In this document: positions 1 through 6,904 of the stretch, in pieces
Position numbering within the stretch: the first letter of the stretch is position 1
Layout of the letters: the number at the start of each line of letters is the position of its first letter
DNA from: AM-2324 sp964225135
GTDB taxonomy: Bacteria; Bacteroidota; Bacteroidia; Chitinophagales; Saprospiraceae
NCBI GenBank assembly: GCA_964225135.1
Contig: CAXQNQ010000220.1
Location: forward strand, 1 to 14,372
Length of the DNA: 14,372 bases
Direction: 5' to 3'
Made by a program: the position numbers and the translations under genes
Notes under the pieces: generated by a model
Told to the model about the DNA's origin: nothing
Seen by the model: the letters and a program-made list of their open reading frames with translations, nothing else
Databases searched by the model: none

Positions 1-1118
1 TCCCTACCATGAATTTGACCAATTTATCCCTATACTCAGAGCTCATTTGGAAAAAAGCCTTTCAAAATAAATGGACCTTGAAAACAGGACTCCAAAACCA
101 AGTTAAAAACAACGATAATGACATTGAAACTGGAATCCTACCACTCATTCCTAATTACGTGTCCTCAGAAACAGGTTTATTCGGAATCATATCATTAAAT
201 CAAAAGAAACACCAACTTGAATTAGGCCTTAGAGCTAATCACATATATCAACACGTTTCCTCTATTTCAGAAACAAAACCAGTCTATGTAATCCCTAGAA
301 AAGATCAATTTTTAAACTTAAATGCATTAGGCTCTTGGACATTCAATCTAAATGACCACCTAGGTTTATCCACCAGTTTGGGACTTAGTAGTAGAGCCCC
401 TGCAATAAACGAATTGTATAGTTATGGTTTACATCAAGGAGTGAGTGGCATTGAGGAAGGCAACCGCAACCTGAATGCAGAAGAATCTGCCAAGGGCTCC
501 TTGACTTTTTTTGCAGATCTAAATGAAATCCTGCATGTAGAGATTCATTCCTTTCTTCAACGTGTAAACAACTACATTCTATTAGTTCCTCAACAACAAT
601 ATGTACTAACCATTAGAGGAGCCTTTCCTCTGTTTAAGTATGAACAACTAGATGCTATGTTGAGTGGACTAGATGTCACCAGTAAAATTAACTTCTCCCC
701 TGAATGGAGTTCAACACTTCAATTCAGTTGGATTGAAGGAGTAGAAACAGATAATCAAGGTCCGTTGATTTATTTACCCTCCTCCAATTTAAGATTTGAC
801 ACAGAATATGAGTCAAAGCGTCTAATCAAAATTGGATCCAACAGACTAGAGAAAAATAAATTATCTATTGGAGCAGCATATGTCTTTGAGCAAAAAGATA
901 TTAATGAGACCTTTGATTTCACTGCTGCTCCTCCTGCATACCTTTTAATAAATGCTCAAGTCTCGACTGAAGTTATATGGAATCAAACAAGGATTAGACT
1001 CTATGCTAGAATAGACAATGCACTAAACACCCAATATAGAGACTATCTAAACAGGCAGCGCTATTTTGCAGATGATTTAGGCCGAAATATTACGTTTGGT
1101 TCCAGGATGATGTTTTGA
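1..1118 (+). CDS. TonB-dependent outer-membrane receptor, C-terminal part (5' truncated by the window edge)
   Basis: This is the C-terminal beta-barrel of a TonB-dependent receptor, an outer-membrane transporter for siderophores, cobalamin, glycans or similar ligands. The frame is open from the first bases, and the ATG at position 9 is probably an internal Met, because the visible part has no signal peptide or plug domain. What shows the family is the run of alternating amphipathic strands, the segment around AINELYSYGLH (found in many receptors of this class after 'SRAP') and the C-terminal signature ARIDNALNTQYRDYLNR followed by a GRNITFG stretch and a terminal Phe, the usual barrel-closing residue. 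About 369 residues are seen; full receptors usually have 700-900. The substrate cannot be told from this part. It converges on the 2-hydroxyacid dehydrogenase gene with a gap of only 17 bp. Confidence 0.88.
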   Translation, partial: PTMNLTNLSLYSELIWKKAFQNKWTLKTGLQNQVKNNDNDIETGILPLIPNYVSSETGLFGIISLNQKKHQLELGLRANHIYQHVSSISETKPVYVIPRKDQFLNLNALGSWTFNLNDHLGLSTSLGLSSRAPAINELYSYGLHQGVSGIEEGNRNLNAEESAKGSLTFFADLNEILHVEIHSFLQRVNNYILLVPQQQYVLTIRGAFPLFKYEQLDAMLSGLDVTSKINFSPEWSSTLQFSWIEGVETDNQGPLIYLPSSNLRFDTEYESKRLIKIGSNRLEKNKLSIGAAYVFEQKDINETFDFTAAPPAYLLINAQVSTEVIWNQTRIRLYARIDNALNTQYRDYLNRQRYFADDLGRNITFGSRMMF

Positions 1119-1135
1119 TCTATTAACTCCAAGTA

Positions 1136-2068
1136 TTAATAGCCCTTTTTAACAGAGACTTCATTAACAAGAGCTTTTCCACCTTGGATAGCTAAAAAAT
1201 TAGCAACAATTTGCTTTACCGTTGCTTCCGTACTCGTTACGCCTGCGATATGTGGTGTTATATGTACTTTCGGATGTGTCCAAAATGGATGCGTAGAAGC
1301 AAGTGGTTCTTGGTGAAATACATCTAAATATGCCTCACTCACCTGTCTGATATCCAAAGCTTCTATCAAATCTTTATCAACCACATGACCACCACGACCA
1401 ATATTGATGAATATAGAACTAGATTTAAAAGCAGTAAATCGCTCTTTGTTATAAAAGCCTTGAGTGGAATCAGTTAAGGGCAATACATTGACAACATAAT
1501 CAGCTTGATGAACTGATGCGTCAAAGCCTTCAGCTGCATCAAAACAATGAATACCTACTAAATTTTTCTTCGTTTGAGCATATCCGCTGACCTGAAAACC
1601 CAATTGATGCAACTTAGTTGCAATATATGAACCACTCTGTCCTAAACCAACTATGGTAATCTTTGTTTGCTCTATTCTATGATACGTTTGTGGAGACCAT
1701 TGCTTCTTACCCTGTTGCATTTGATAATACCCCAACCGTTTCATGTTTGAAAGTAACAAGCCCAATAAAAATTCAAACATGTCTTGAGACAAAGAGTTAT
1801 CCACTACTCGAGCAATTCTAGGAGGGTGTTCACCTAAATCTAATTTGAACAAAAAATCTACCCCTGCCCCCACCGATTGTAGCAATTGTAGATTGGGCAT
1901 GGTATTAAGAATATCCTCGTTTGGTAACCAACATAAGGCCATACATGCCTGCTCATAGTGTTGCCCATTATCCCATACATGAATAGTTGATTCAGGTAAA
2001 GCTTCTTGCAATGCCTTTTTCCATGGATATGGGTCTTTATTATTAAAACAAATCACTAATTCACTCAT
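1136..2068 (-). CDS. D-2-hydroxyacid dehydrogenase, glyoxylate/hydroxypyruvate reductase A-like
   Basis: A cytoplasmic NAD(P)H-dependent D-isomer-specific 2-hydroxyacid dehydrogenase, 310 residues, the normal length for the GhrA branch. By family it reduces glyoxylate or hydroxypyruvate to glycolate or D-glycerate; the exact substrate is inferred. The N-terminal half is a divergent catalytic domain. The nucleotide-binding Rossmann motif is GLGQSG at residues 141-146. The catalytic triad is visible: Arg225 in INIGRGG, Glu254 in FHQEPL and His273 in TPHIAG, the latter two in the usual 'HQEPL...HPFW.HP...TPH' context of GhrA. The start is the ATG at 2066-2068, just after the terminator of the upstream hydrolase gene, so it is probably transcribed separately. 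Confidence 0.9.
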   Translation of the reverse strand: MSELVICFNNKDPYPWKKALQEALPESTIHVWDNGQHYEQACMALCWLPNEDILNTMPNLQLLQSVGAGVDFLFKLDLGEHPPRIARVVDNSLSQDMFEFLLGLLLSNMKRLGYYQMQQGKKQWSPQTYHRIEQTKITIVGLGQSGSYIATKLHQLGFQVSGYAQTKKNLVGIHCFDAAEGFDASVHQADYVVNVLPLTDSTQGFYNKERFTAFKSSSIFINIGRGGHVVDKDLIEALDIRQVSEAYLDVFHQEPLASTHPFWTHPKVHITPHIAGVTSTEATVKQIVANFLAIQGGKALVNEVSVKKGY

Positions 2069-2081
2069 ACCCTAATATATC

Positions 2082-2105
2082 AAAAAAGACTCCCTTAGGA
2101 GCCTT
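2082..2105 (-). terminator. Rho-independent terminator after the serine hydrolase gene
   Basis: On the minus strand the arm AAGGCTCC (2105-2098), loop TAAG and arm GGAGTCTT (2093-2086) form an 8-bp stem with one G-U pair, followed by a run of T (2087-2082). It lies just downstream of the hydrolase stop (2111) and before the dehydrogenase ATG (2068), so it separates the two genes. Confidence 0.75.
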
Positions 2106-2110
2106 CTGTT

Positions 2111-3439
2111 TTATTTTTTTGTGAATATCAGTTCTAAACCTGCTTGCTTGAAATACATTTCATTCTTTTCAGGATTAAATGTTATCTCGATTTGAGCGGG
2201 TGTAAAGACAAAAGTGTGCTCTGATTTGTTTTCTAAGTTAAAAGCACCTTGACCAGTAGCTTGCGCGGCGAGCTGTTCGCCTTCTAAAAATATATTGATA
2301 TCTAAAGGGAAATTAGGATTAGAGTAATTTCCAACATAAGAGGCTAATATATCTGAATCTAAGGTATTCGCTTGATCAAAATTTGGAATCTCGTATGGAC
2401 GTTCAAAGTAGATACTCAAAACACCAATCAATATATCATTCAAAGACATATTGACCCCATTAGATAAATATACTATTGACATATCCGCTTCCGGAAAATA
2501 AAAAGCATTCGATTGGAAGCCATCTATACCACCCGTATGTCCTATCGCCTCCTGATCATAGAATGGAATGGTAAACATCCCAAGGCCATAACCTTTATCC
2601 ATGTCTTGCATTTTTTCTACATTGGAAGCCTTTAAAAGCTGTTCCGTTCTATATAAACAGGAAAGGAGTTGGTTCACAGCACTAGCACTTGAATAAACAG
2701 CACCAGCACCGACAGCTACACTAGGATGGGTCTCCGGTAATAAATCCCAATCGCGCATATAAGTGTACGAACGCGCATCCCCTTGGTTTACATCAATGCT
2801 TCGTCCAATCCCAGTCTGAGTAATTTGGCAAGGTGCACAAATTCTATTGTTGAGTAATTCCGAAAAGGACTTTTGATGGATATCCTCCAATATATAAGTC
2901 AACAAAATATAATTGGAATTGGAATAGGCCATTTCGGCACCAGGTTTAAATTGCAACTGATGTGCATTAATTCTAGCCAACTGAGCAGTACGGTCTTGTG
3001 CTTCGGTATAATAAAGCACATAATCGGTAGAGTCCGTAATGTTATACAGGCCCGATTGGTGTTTTAATAAATGTTCTATTGAAATATTTGAAGCACCCTC
3101 TACTTCTGGGAAAAATTTATCTAAGGTAGTTGATAAAGACAATCGCCCTTGCTCTACCTCCTGCATAATCATTACTGCAGTATAAATTTTAGATACGGAA
3201 CCTACTCGATACAAAGTTTGCTCACTAGCCCTTGTGCCAGTCTCAACATCAGAAAACCCGATACTTTTTTGATAAAAAGGCTGTCCTTCATAATATAGAC
3301 TAATGCTGCCCATAGCTTTTTGGTTCTCATCCAAAACGTCAAATAAGGAGTCTAATTTATTGGAAATAGTAGATTGTCCTGTAAGGCTTGTACATAAGCC
3401 TTGCACCAACATTAAGCAATAAAGAGGTATAAATTTCAT
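2111..3439 (-). CDS. Secreted serine hydrolase of the beta-lactamase class C / penicillin-binding-protein family
   Basis: A 442-residue exported serine hydrolase of the beta-lactamase (Pfam PF00144) superfamily. Residues 1 to about 21 form a signal peptide (Lys, hydrophobic stretch, then SLTGQ). The catalytic motifs are all present: SVSK at 81-84 (nucleophile Ser81, Lys84), YSN at 172-174, and HTGG at 301-304 in place of KTG. The flanking family motif HLLKHQSGL is at 123-131. Residues from about 350 to the end are a separate beta-rich domain, as in many family members with esterase or D-aminopeptidase-like activity. Family membership is secure, but the substrate (peptide, ester or beta-lactam) cannot be inferred, and resistance should not be assumed. 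Its own terminator follows at 2082-2105. The ATG at 3437-3439 is preceded by an A-rich leader. Confidence 0.9.
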   Translation of the reverse strand: MKFIPLYCLMLVQGLCTSLTGQSTISNKLDSLFDVLDENQKAMGSISLYYEGQPFYQKSIGFSDVETGTRASEQTLYRVGSVSKIYTAVMIMQEVEQGRLSLSTTLDKFFPEVEGASNISIEHLLKHQSGLYNITDSTDYVLYYTEAQDRTAQLARINAHQLQFKPGAEMAYSNSNYILLTYILEDIHQKSFSELLNNRICAPCQITQTGIGRSIDVNQGDARSYTYMRDWDLLPETHPSVAVGAGAVYSSASAVNQLLSCLYRTEQLLKASNVEKMQDMDKGYGLGMFTIPFYDQEAIGHTGGIDGFQSNAFYFPEADMSIVYLSNGVNMSLNDILIGVLSIYFERPYEIPNFDQANTLDSDILASYVGNYSNPNFPLDINIFLEGEQLAAQATGQGAFNLENKSEHTFVFTPAQIEITFNPEKNEMYFKQAGLELIFTKK

Positions 3440-3723
3440 TTTTTTTTGTGAATCTATTTGAAAAATCTATTATGATTATACATTTCAGATAAATCCTCTA
3501 AAAATTACGACTAACAAAAACGCATAACCCAATAATAGGTTATGCGCCTCAAGTGATAGAATTCCAATATATAAGTCTGCTATCAATTTTAACTTAAGTT
3601 GAGTGCTAATTCTGCTTACAATTGAAATTATTATATATCAAAAACCGATATGGTATAAATATAGCTAATTTCGACATTCTATCCAGATATCTTCTTTGAA
3701 AAATCCAACCTAAATATTTCAAA
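3440..3723. other. Intergenic region between the DUF2752 gene and the hydrolase gene
   Basis: There are 284 bases without a convincing reading frame. It holds a strong minus-strand terminator at 3516-3546, an AT-rich stretch (3547-3723) with a perfect 10-bp palindrome AACTTAAGTT at 3591-3600, and the presumed promoter region of the hydrolase gene (3440-3515). I see no tRNA signature and no clear Bacteroidota promoter match; TATATTTA near 3660 on the minus strand is only an approximate -7 box. Confidence 0.5.
3516..3546 (-). terminator. Rho-independent terminator
   Basis: A perfect 9-bp stem: CGCATAACC at 3521-3529 and GGTTATGCG at 3538-3546, with an 8-base loop. On the minus strand it is followed by TTTTT (3520-3516). 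It would end transcripts coming from the DUF2752 gene, whose stop lies about 178 bp upstream of the hairpin, leaving an unusually long 3' untranslated region. Confidence 0.8.
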
Positions 3724-4062
3724 TTATTTAGCCTTTTTAAATAGACTACTCAGGCTAAAATCTGCTGCTAACCATGCTCTTCTTTTCATAGCTGCTATGG
3801 TCCATTTAAACCACATATATACTAAGAAAGGATACACGGCGAAACTAAAATAATTAAAGTAAAAGCCTTCTGTGAACTCGAAGTGGTGTATGTGCATGAT
3901 AGCCCGAGTCATACCACAGCCAAAACATTCAATATCAAAAAACAACTTAGAAGGACAAAGGGCCACTCCGCCTTTATCGAAGGTATCAGCGGGTAAAATC
4001 CATAATACAAATGGAAAAAGAATCAAGGCCACCGTCCAAATCCAATCAATAGTCTTCTTCAT
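3724..4062 (-). CDS. DUF2752 family membrane protein
   Basis: A 112-residue membrane protein of the DUF2752 family. The diagnostic part is CPSK (Cys36) followed ten residues later by CFGCGMTRA (Cys46, Cys49, Arg53), then a His-rich stretch MHIHH, the Asn of YFNYF and a hydrophobic helix around residues 71-86. An N-terminal membrane segment spans about residues 8-23. Three cysteines near the membrane surface are typical of the family; function is unknown. The start is the ATG at 4060-4062, only 13 bases from the T-run of the terminator that follows the YqaE-like gene, so either it has its own promoter inside that gene or it depends on read-through. Confidence 0.85.
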   Translation of the reverse strand: MKKTIDWIWTVALILFPFVLWILPADTFDKGGVALCPSKLFFDIECFGCGMTRAIMHIHHFEFTEGFYFNYFSFAVYPFLVYMWFKWTIAAMKRRAWLAADFSLSSLFKKAK

Positions 4063-4075
4063 AGCTCATTTCATT

Positions 4076-4105
4076 AAAAAAGCAGAAAGGAGAACCTTTC
4101 TGCTT
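4076..4105 (-). terminator. Terminator or attenuator between the YqaE-like and DUF2752 genes
   Basis: A perfect 11-bp stem, AAGCAGAAAGG at 4080-4090 and CCTTTCTGCTT at 4095-4105 with loop AGAA, followed on the minus strand by TTTTT (4080-4076). It follows the YqaE-like stop and ends just 13 bases before the DUF2752 start codon, a position from which it could act as an attenuator for the second gene. Confidence 0.75.
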
Positions 4106-4107
4106 TC

Positions 4108-4128
4108 CGATAATTAACCTAATTATCG
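4108..4128. repeat. Perfect AT-rich inverted repeat just after the YqaE-like stop codon
   Basis: CGATAATTA at 4108-4116 and TAATTATCG at 4120-4128 are perfect complements with a 3-base loop. The repeat starts one base after the stop codon (4130-4132) in the direction of transcription and lies directly before the terminator hairpin, giving two tandem hairpins. It could be a 3'-end stabiliser; this is inference. Confidence 0.6.
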
Positions 4129-4129
4129 A

Positions 4130-4582
4130 TTAATACCACTTACTTCTCTTAGAAAGTCCGTGAATAACACCTGGCAACCAACATAGTGCTGTAAGCAATA
4201 AGTTAATTAACCAGTCACTTCCTTGCCAGTCATCATTTAGACCTATAGCTAGGAATCCCCAACCTAGGATAACTAAAATAACGTAGATAGAAGAATCTAG
4301 TGCAGGCTTTTGCTTTAACGCTTTCTTCGCTTGCTTTTGAGCCATTTTCAATTGAACCGTCTCTTTTAGGTTCAATTTTTTACCTGTTAATGCTTCAAAT
4401 TGGTTTGGAGTCATCGTTAAAAACGATTCCAAGTTTAATGTAGCGAACTCAGGGCTGTTTGTAGCTGCTGCAAGTTCAGTAGCAATCTGTTTAGTTGCTG
4501 GATTGTTCTTTACTGCAAATGCATTTGTAGAGAACAATACTACCATAGATAGAAAAAGTGTAATTCTAGTAACAATTTTCAT
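4130..4582 (-). CDS. YqaE/Pmp3-like (UPF0057) membrane protein with signal peptide and linker
   Basis: A 150-residue protein. Residues 1-23 form a signal peptide (hydrophobic core, then NAFA before VKNN). Residues about 24-95 are a hydrophilic, mostly helical linker with a Lys/Gln-rich end. Residues about 96-145 resemble the YqaE/Pmp3 family: two hydrophobic helices with WLPGVIHGL at 135-143, close to the family's conserved PGxIHA. Classical Pmp3/YqaE proteins are only about 50-60 residues and lack the leader and linker; the longer form is, as far as I know, common in Bacteroidota. The role is unknown; relatives affect membrane potential and stress tolerance in yeast and plants. The start is the ATG at 4580-4582, and the gene is followed by two hairpins. 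Confidence 0.8.
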   Translation of the reverse strand: MKIVTRITLFLSMVVLFSTNAFAVKNNPATKQIATELAAATNSPEFATLNLESFLTMTPNQFEALTGKKLNLKETVQLKMAQKQAKKALKQKPALDSSIYVILVILGWGFLAIGLNDDWQGSDWLINLLLTALCWLPGVIHGLSKRSKWY

Positions 4583-4689
4583 AAATCTGTATGTATTAGA
4601 GGTTAGTAATAATCAGTAATTTCAGAGGTCAATATAGTAAAAAAACCCCTTACTACAAGCTCTAACACTTAATTTATGGACTTCTTAAC

Positions 4690-4857
4690 TTACCCTAAAT
4701 GCATAGGTACTTCCATAAGTAACACCCGACTTTTCGTAATGGATTTAAAATCAAAGCTTTCCATATTCCATAATCCAAAACCATCCCGCTTATTTAAATC
4801 TTGCCCTTCAATCTCTACTTCTCCCTCTAAAACAAAAGCGTAAACGCCGTGACTGAA
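4690..4857 (-). pseudogene. Pirin family protein, C-terminal remnant
   Basis: On the minus strand, in a frame different from the adjoining bestrophin frame, the reading from about 4857 to the TAA at 4690-4692 gives 55 residues that I recognise as the end of a pirin. It begins FSHGVYAFVLEGEVEIEG, continues with Q-DLNKRDGFG-LWN, and ends VLLMEVPM-HLG. This is the second cupin domain (HGVY, LEGEVE, KRDG..., LLMEVP). The normal protein has about 230-290 residues, so roughly the first 180 or more are missing. No start codon or leader remains, and the same frame is closed by a TGA at 4861-4863. It is therefore a non-coding remnant joined to the broken bestrophin gene. Confidence 0.8.
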
Positions 4858-5395
4858 TTTTCAAGATTTGTGTAGCCAAATTCGCTTTTCCTTTGATTTC
4901 GTCCAACTCCGCTGAGCCCAAAAAATGCTCCAATTCTTGACTCAACTTATGGTTGTAATCCTCACAAACCACAGGAGAATAAATAGTATTTAATCGTTCA
5001 TTTAAATGCTCCCAAGGTCTACTTAACCTCAATTGGTGACGTAAAGCCGTCATCCAAGCAATATGTCTGTAAACGATTTCTTTTTGAATGCTACCTTGAT
5101 CCTTACCTTGAACAAAAGCAACAACCGCAGCAGAAAAAGACCTAGAGTTGTTAACGATACTTCCCCAAATCTTTCGGGCCTCCCAAGTTCTATCATAAGA
5201 GCTATTATTCTTAAAGCCCAGATAAAAAGCCACAGCGATACCTATAATACTAATTGGCTGCCAAGGAATCAGAATATCAATATCCGTGAAATAGTAAAGA
5301 AGGGCTATAACTAAGGCATATAGCAAGCCAATGATAAAGGGTTTCTTTGACCAATTGAGCGTCATCCAAAACCCATAATTTCTCTTAATATACAT
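4808..5395 (-). pseudogene. Bestrophin-like (UPF0187/YneE family) channel gene, 3' truncated
   Basis: The first about 181 codons encode a bestrophin-family anion channel. Two membrane segments lie at roughly 18-36 and 47-62, followed by the family hallmark GFKNNSSYDRTWEARKIWG (60-78) and NNSRSF, then helices with HIAWMTALRHQLR (111-123). Bacterial bestrophins are usually about 290-330 residues. Here the similarity stops near LKIQS (about 182), and the last 13 residues (RRLRFCFRGRSRD) are pirin DNA read in the wrong frame, ending at the TGA 4808-4810. The C-terminal helices that close the pentameric pore are lost, so a working channel is unlikely. The start ATG (5393-5395) is intact. Confidence 0.85.
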
Positions 5396-5398
5396 GGG

Positions 5399-5429
5399 GA
5401 CCTTTATTTTGTTGAAGTAAAATAAGGTC
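5399..5429 (-). promoter_or_regulatory. Hairpin covering the leader of the bestrophin remnant
   Basis: On the minus strand GACCTTATTTT (5429-5419) pairs with AAAATAAAGGTC (5410-5399) with one bulged base and an 8-base loop. The hairpin ends 3 bases before the ATG at 5395 and encloses the only Shine-Dalgarno-like bases (AAAGG). It may reduce translation or be incidental. Confidence 0.4.
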
Positions 5430-5474
5430 TTTACCTGAAAGCATAAAAGAAAAGGAAGTAATTATCGGAAGCCT

Positions 5475-6182
5475 TTAAAGCTTTTGTATTAAAGAGGTAT
5501 ACTCTTCTGCTACAGAGGTAGACGAATAAATAATATCTTTTCCAGCCTTTGTTTTGATAGATAAGAATTGTGTATCAGCTCGGTCAACAAACAACTTTAC
5601 AGATCGACCATCCTTTAAGGTGAAATGTCCCGCAAGTTTACCACCAACAGCAGAACCATTTACCCTTATTTTAACTGCAGGCAAACTATCCAGTAAAACT
5701 ACCTCATCAATGTCAGTATAAGGAATCTCCTCCCCATACAAACCCGTTATTACCAGTTGTTCCTCCTCTAATATAAGTGCATTACCCTGATCGGTATAAA
5801 TACCCAACAAAGTAATAATCACACCTAATATTCCTAGAACAGCAGCAGCCCAATTTAACTTTCGATGTTCTGCCGGTTTATTAAAGTGCTTAGTTTTTAA
5901 AATGAAATACATGTAGGCAAACACAGGCAAAACACCCACTAAATAAATTTGATAGAGTTCACTATCAATTAGTTCAAATCCAAGTCCACCAATGACTATT
6001 ATGGAGCCTAAGGCGACATGAAACCATTTAAACAGATGCATAAATCCTTTAAGATCAAAGGCAGCTCGATCTTCCTCACTCATCGTATTATAACCAGCTA
6101 ACAAGACGTGCGCATTACCCTCATGTACCAAAAAGGCTATAAGGATGAAGAGTACACCAAAACCTAAAGTAAAATACATCAT
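5475..6182 (-). CDS. DUF3784-like membrane protein with C-terminal PH-like domain
   Basis: A 235-residue protein with four predicted membrane segments (about 3-18, 50-69, 77-94 and 110-128). Between the first two lies the motif LLAGYNTMSEEDRAAFD (27-43), which is characteristic of DUF3784 proteins ('GYNTMS.EE...D'). Residues about 135-235 are a soluble beta-rich region (EEEQLVITGLYGEEIPYTDI, then ...FTLKDGRSVKLFVD) that looks like a bacterial PH-type domain, probably on the cytoplasmic face. Function is unknown. ATG codons stand at both 6182 and 6179. It is divergent from the membrane protein/XRE operon and upstream of the bestrophin remnant by 79 bp, so it may once have been in an operon with it. 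Confidence 0.65.
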   Translation of the reverse strand: MMYFTLGFGVLFILIAFLVHEGNAHVLLAGYNTMSEEDRAAFDLKGFMHLFKWFHVALGSIIVIGGLGFELIDSELYQIYLVGVLPVFAYMYFILKTKHFNKPAEHRKLNWAAAVLGILGVIITLLGIYTDQGNALILEEEQLVITGLYGEEIPYTDIDEVVLLDSLPAVKIRVNGSAVGGKLAGHFTLKDGRSVKLFVDRADTQFLSIKTKAGKDIIYSSTSVAEEYTSLIQKL

Positions 6183-6351
6183 AGTGTCTATATTAAACTA
6201 AAAGGACTAATCTACATGAATGCAAATAGCCTTTATAATTGAACTTAATATTCTACAAGGTAATTAAAGCTAATTGATTTAAATACACAACTCGACCAAC
6301 CCTACAAATGATTATACTAAAAGTATTATGTACCTAATAGAAATCCTAAAC

Positions 6352-6396
6352 TAATGTAAAGTAAATCTAACAAAAAGTAAAATAAACTTTACATTA
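6352..6396. repeat. Inverted repeat in the divergent promoter region
   Basis: TAATGTAAAGT at 6352-6362 is the exact complement of ACTTTACATTA at 6386-6396, with a 23-base spacer. Related ATGTA half-sites stand at 6328-6332, 6354-6358 and 6396-6400. The right arm overlaps the palindrome at 6388-6402. Confidence 0.55.
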
Positions 6397-6402
6397 TGTA
6401 AA
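6388..6402. promoter_or_regulatory. Palindromic candidate operator upstream of the membrane protein/XRE operon
   Basis: TTTACATTATGTAAA is a perfect 15-base palindrome around a central T, located 28 bases before the ATG at 6431. It overlaps the place where the -33 element would be for the promoter proposed at 6411. The operon encodes an XRE regulator, so autoregulation at this site is a reasonable inference. No binding evidence is available. Confidence 0.5.
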
Positions 6403-6410
6403 ATAATCCA

Positions 6411-6418
6411 TACATTTA
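6411..6418 (+). promoter_or_regulatory. Candidate Bacteroidota -7 box (TACATTTA)
   Basis: TACATTTA matches the Bacteroidota -7 consensus TAnnTTTG in all but the last base. It lies 18 bases after TTTAC at 6388-6392, which could serve as the -33 element. Transcription would then start within a few bases of the ATG at 6431, giving a very short leader. Confidence 0.35.
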
Positions 6419-6430
6419 AAATAAAAACAC

Positions 6431-6904
6431 ATGCAAACACATTTTCTTTTTCCCAACAGATATAAGCGCATAGGTGCGCTCATTTTCTTCCCTACTATTA
6501 TTCTAGGATTATTTTCATTGATCTTTAACTGGGAACCGGATTGGCTCAACGGTAAACTCCCCGGACTTTTTACATCAGATATCTTCTCCAATAAGAGTAC
6601 TTTTACCATGGTTGAAACCAATCTTCTAAATGAAATATTGGGCTTATTAACCATAGTTGGAGGAATTCTATTTGGATTCTCAAAAGAAAATGAAGAAGAT
6701 GAGTTTATTCGTCAAATCAGAACGGAATCCCTAGTCTGGGCGATATATGTCAATTATGGCGTATTGGCAATCGCCATGCTTTTCTTCTTCGACTTTGCAT
6801 TTTTGTGGGTCATGATTTTCAATCTATTTACTCCACTACTATTCTTCATTATTCGATTTAGATGGTCTTTAGCTCAACTTAAAAACCCTAGCTATGAAGA
6901 ATAA
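6431..6904 (+). CDS. Four-TM membrane protein paired with an XRE regulator
   Basis: A 157-residue integral membrane protein with hydrophobic segments at about 14-33, 66-83, 101-118 and 120-141. The N-terminus FLFPNRYKRIG and the central loop FSKENEEDEFIRQIRTES, followed by WAIYVNYG, resemble a family of Bacteroidota membrane proteins often found directly upstream of a small helix-turn-helix gene; I recall this pattern but cannot name a Pfam domain. The next gene overlaps its last 11 bases, so the two are translationally coupled. It may sense a membrane condition and control, or be controlled by, the regulator; this is inference. The ATG at 6431 has an A-rich leader with no clear Shine-Dalgarno site. 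Confidence 0.7.
   Translation: MQTHFLFPNRYKRIGALIFFPTIILGLFSLIFNWEPDWLNGKLPGLFTSDIFSNKSTFTMVETNLLNEILGLLTIVGGILFGFSKENEEDEFIRQIRTESLVWAIYVNYGVLAIAMLFFFDFAFLWVMIFNLFTPLLFFIIRFRWSLAQLKNPSYEE

Noticed and set aside
1120..1145. Possible plus-strand terminator after the TonB receptor (CTATTAA / TTAATAG followed by CCCTTTTT).
   Set aside because: The 7-bp stem is almost all A-T with a 9-base loop and overlaps the stop codon of the convergent gene; too weak to annotate.
2873..3067. Plus-strand open frame inside the serine hydrolase gene.
   Set aside because: The minus-strand gene has all catalytic motifs across this stretch; the plus frame has no family resemblance.
2111..3439. Antibiotic-resistance beta-lactamase.
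   Set aside because: Only the superfamily fold and SxxK/YxN/HxGG motifs are seen; most such proteins with a C-terminal extra domain are peptidases or esterases, so resistance is not supported.
4635..4655. TAGTAA...TTACTA inverted repeat with an A-run between the pirin remnant and the YqaE-like gene.
   Set aside because: Only 6 bp of A-T rich stem; the T-run lies inside the loop, so it is not a terminator.
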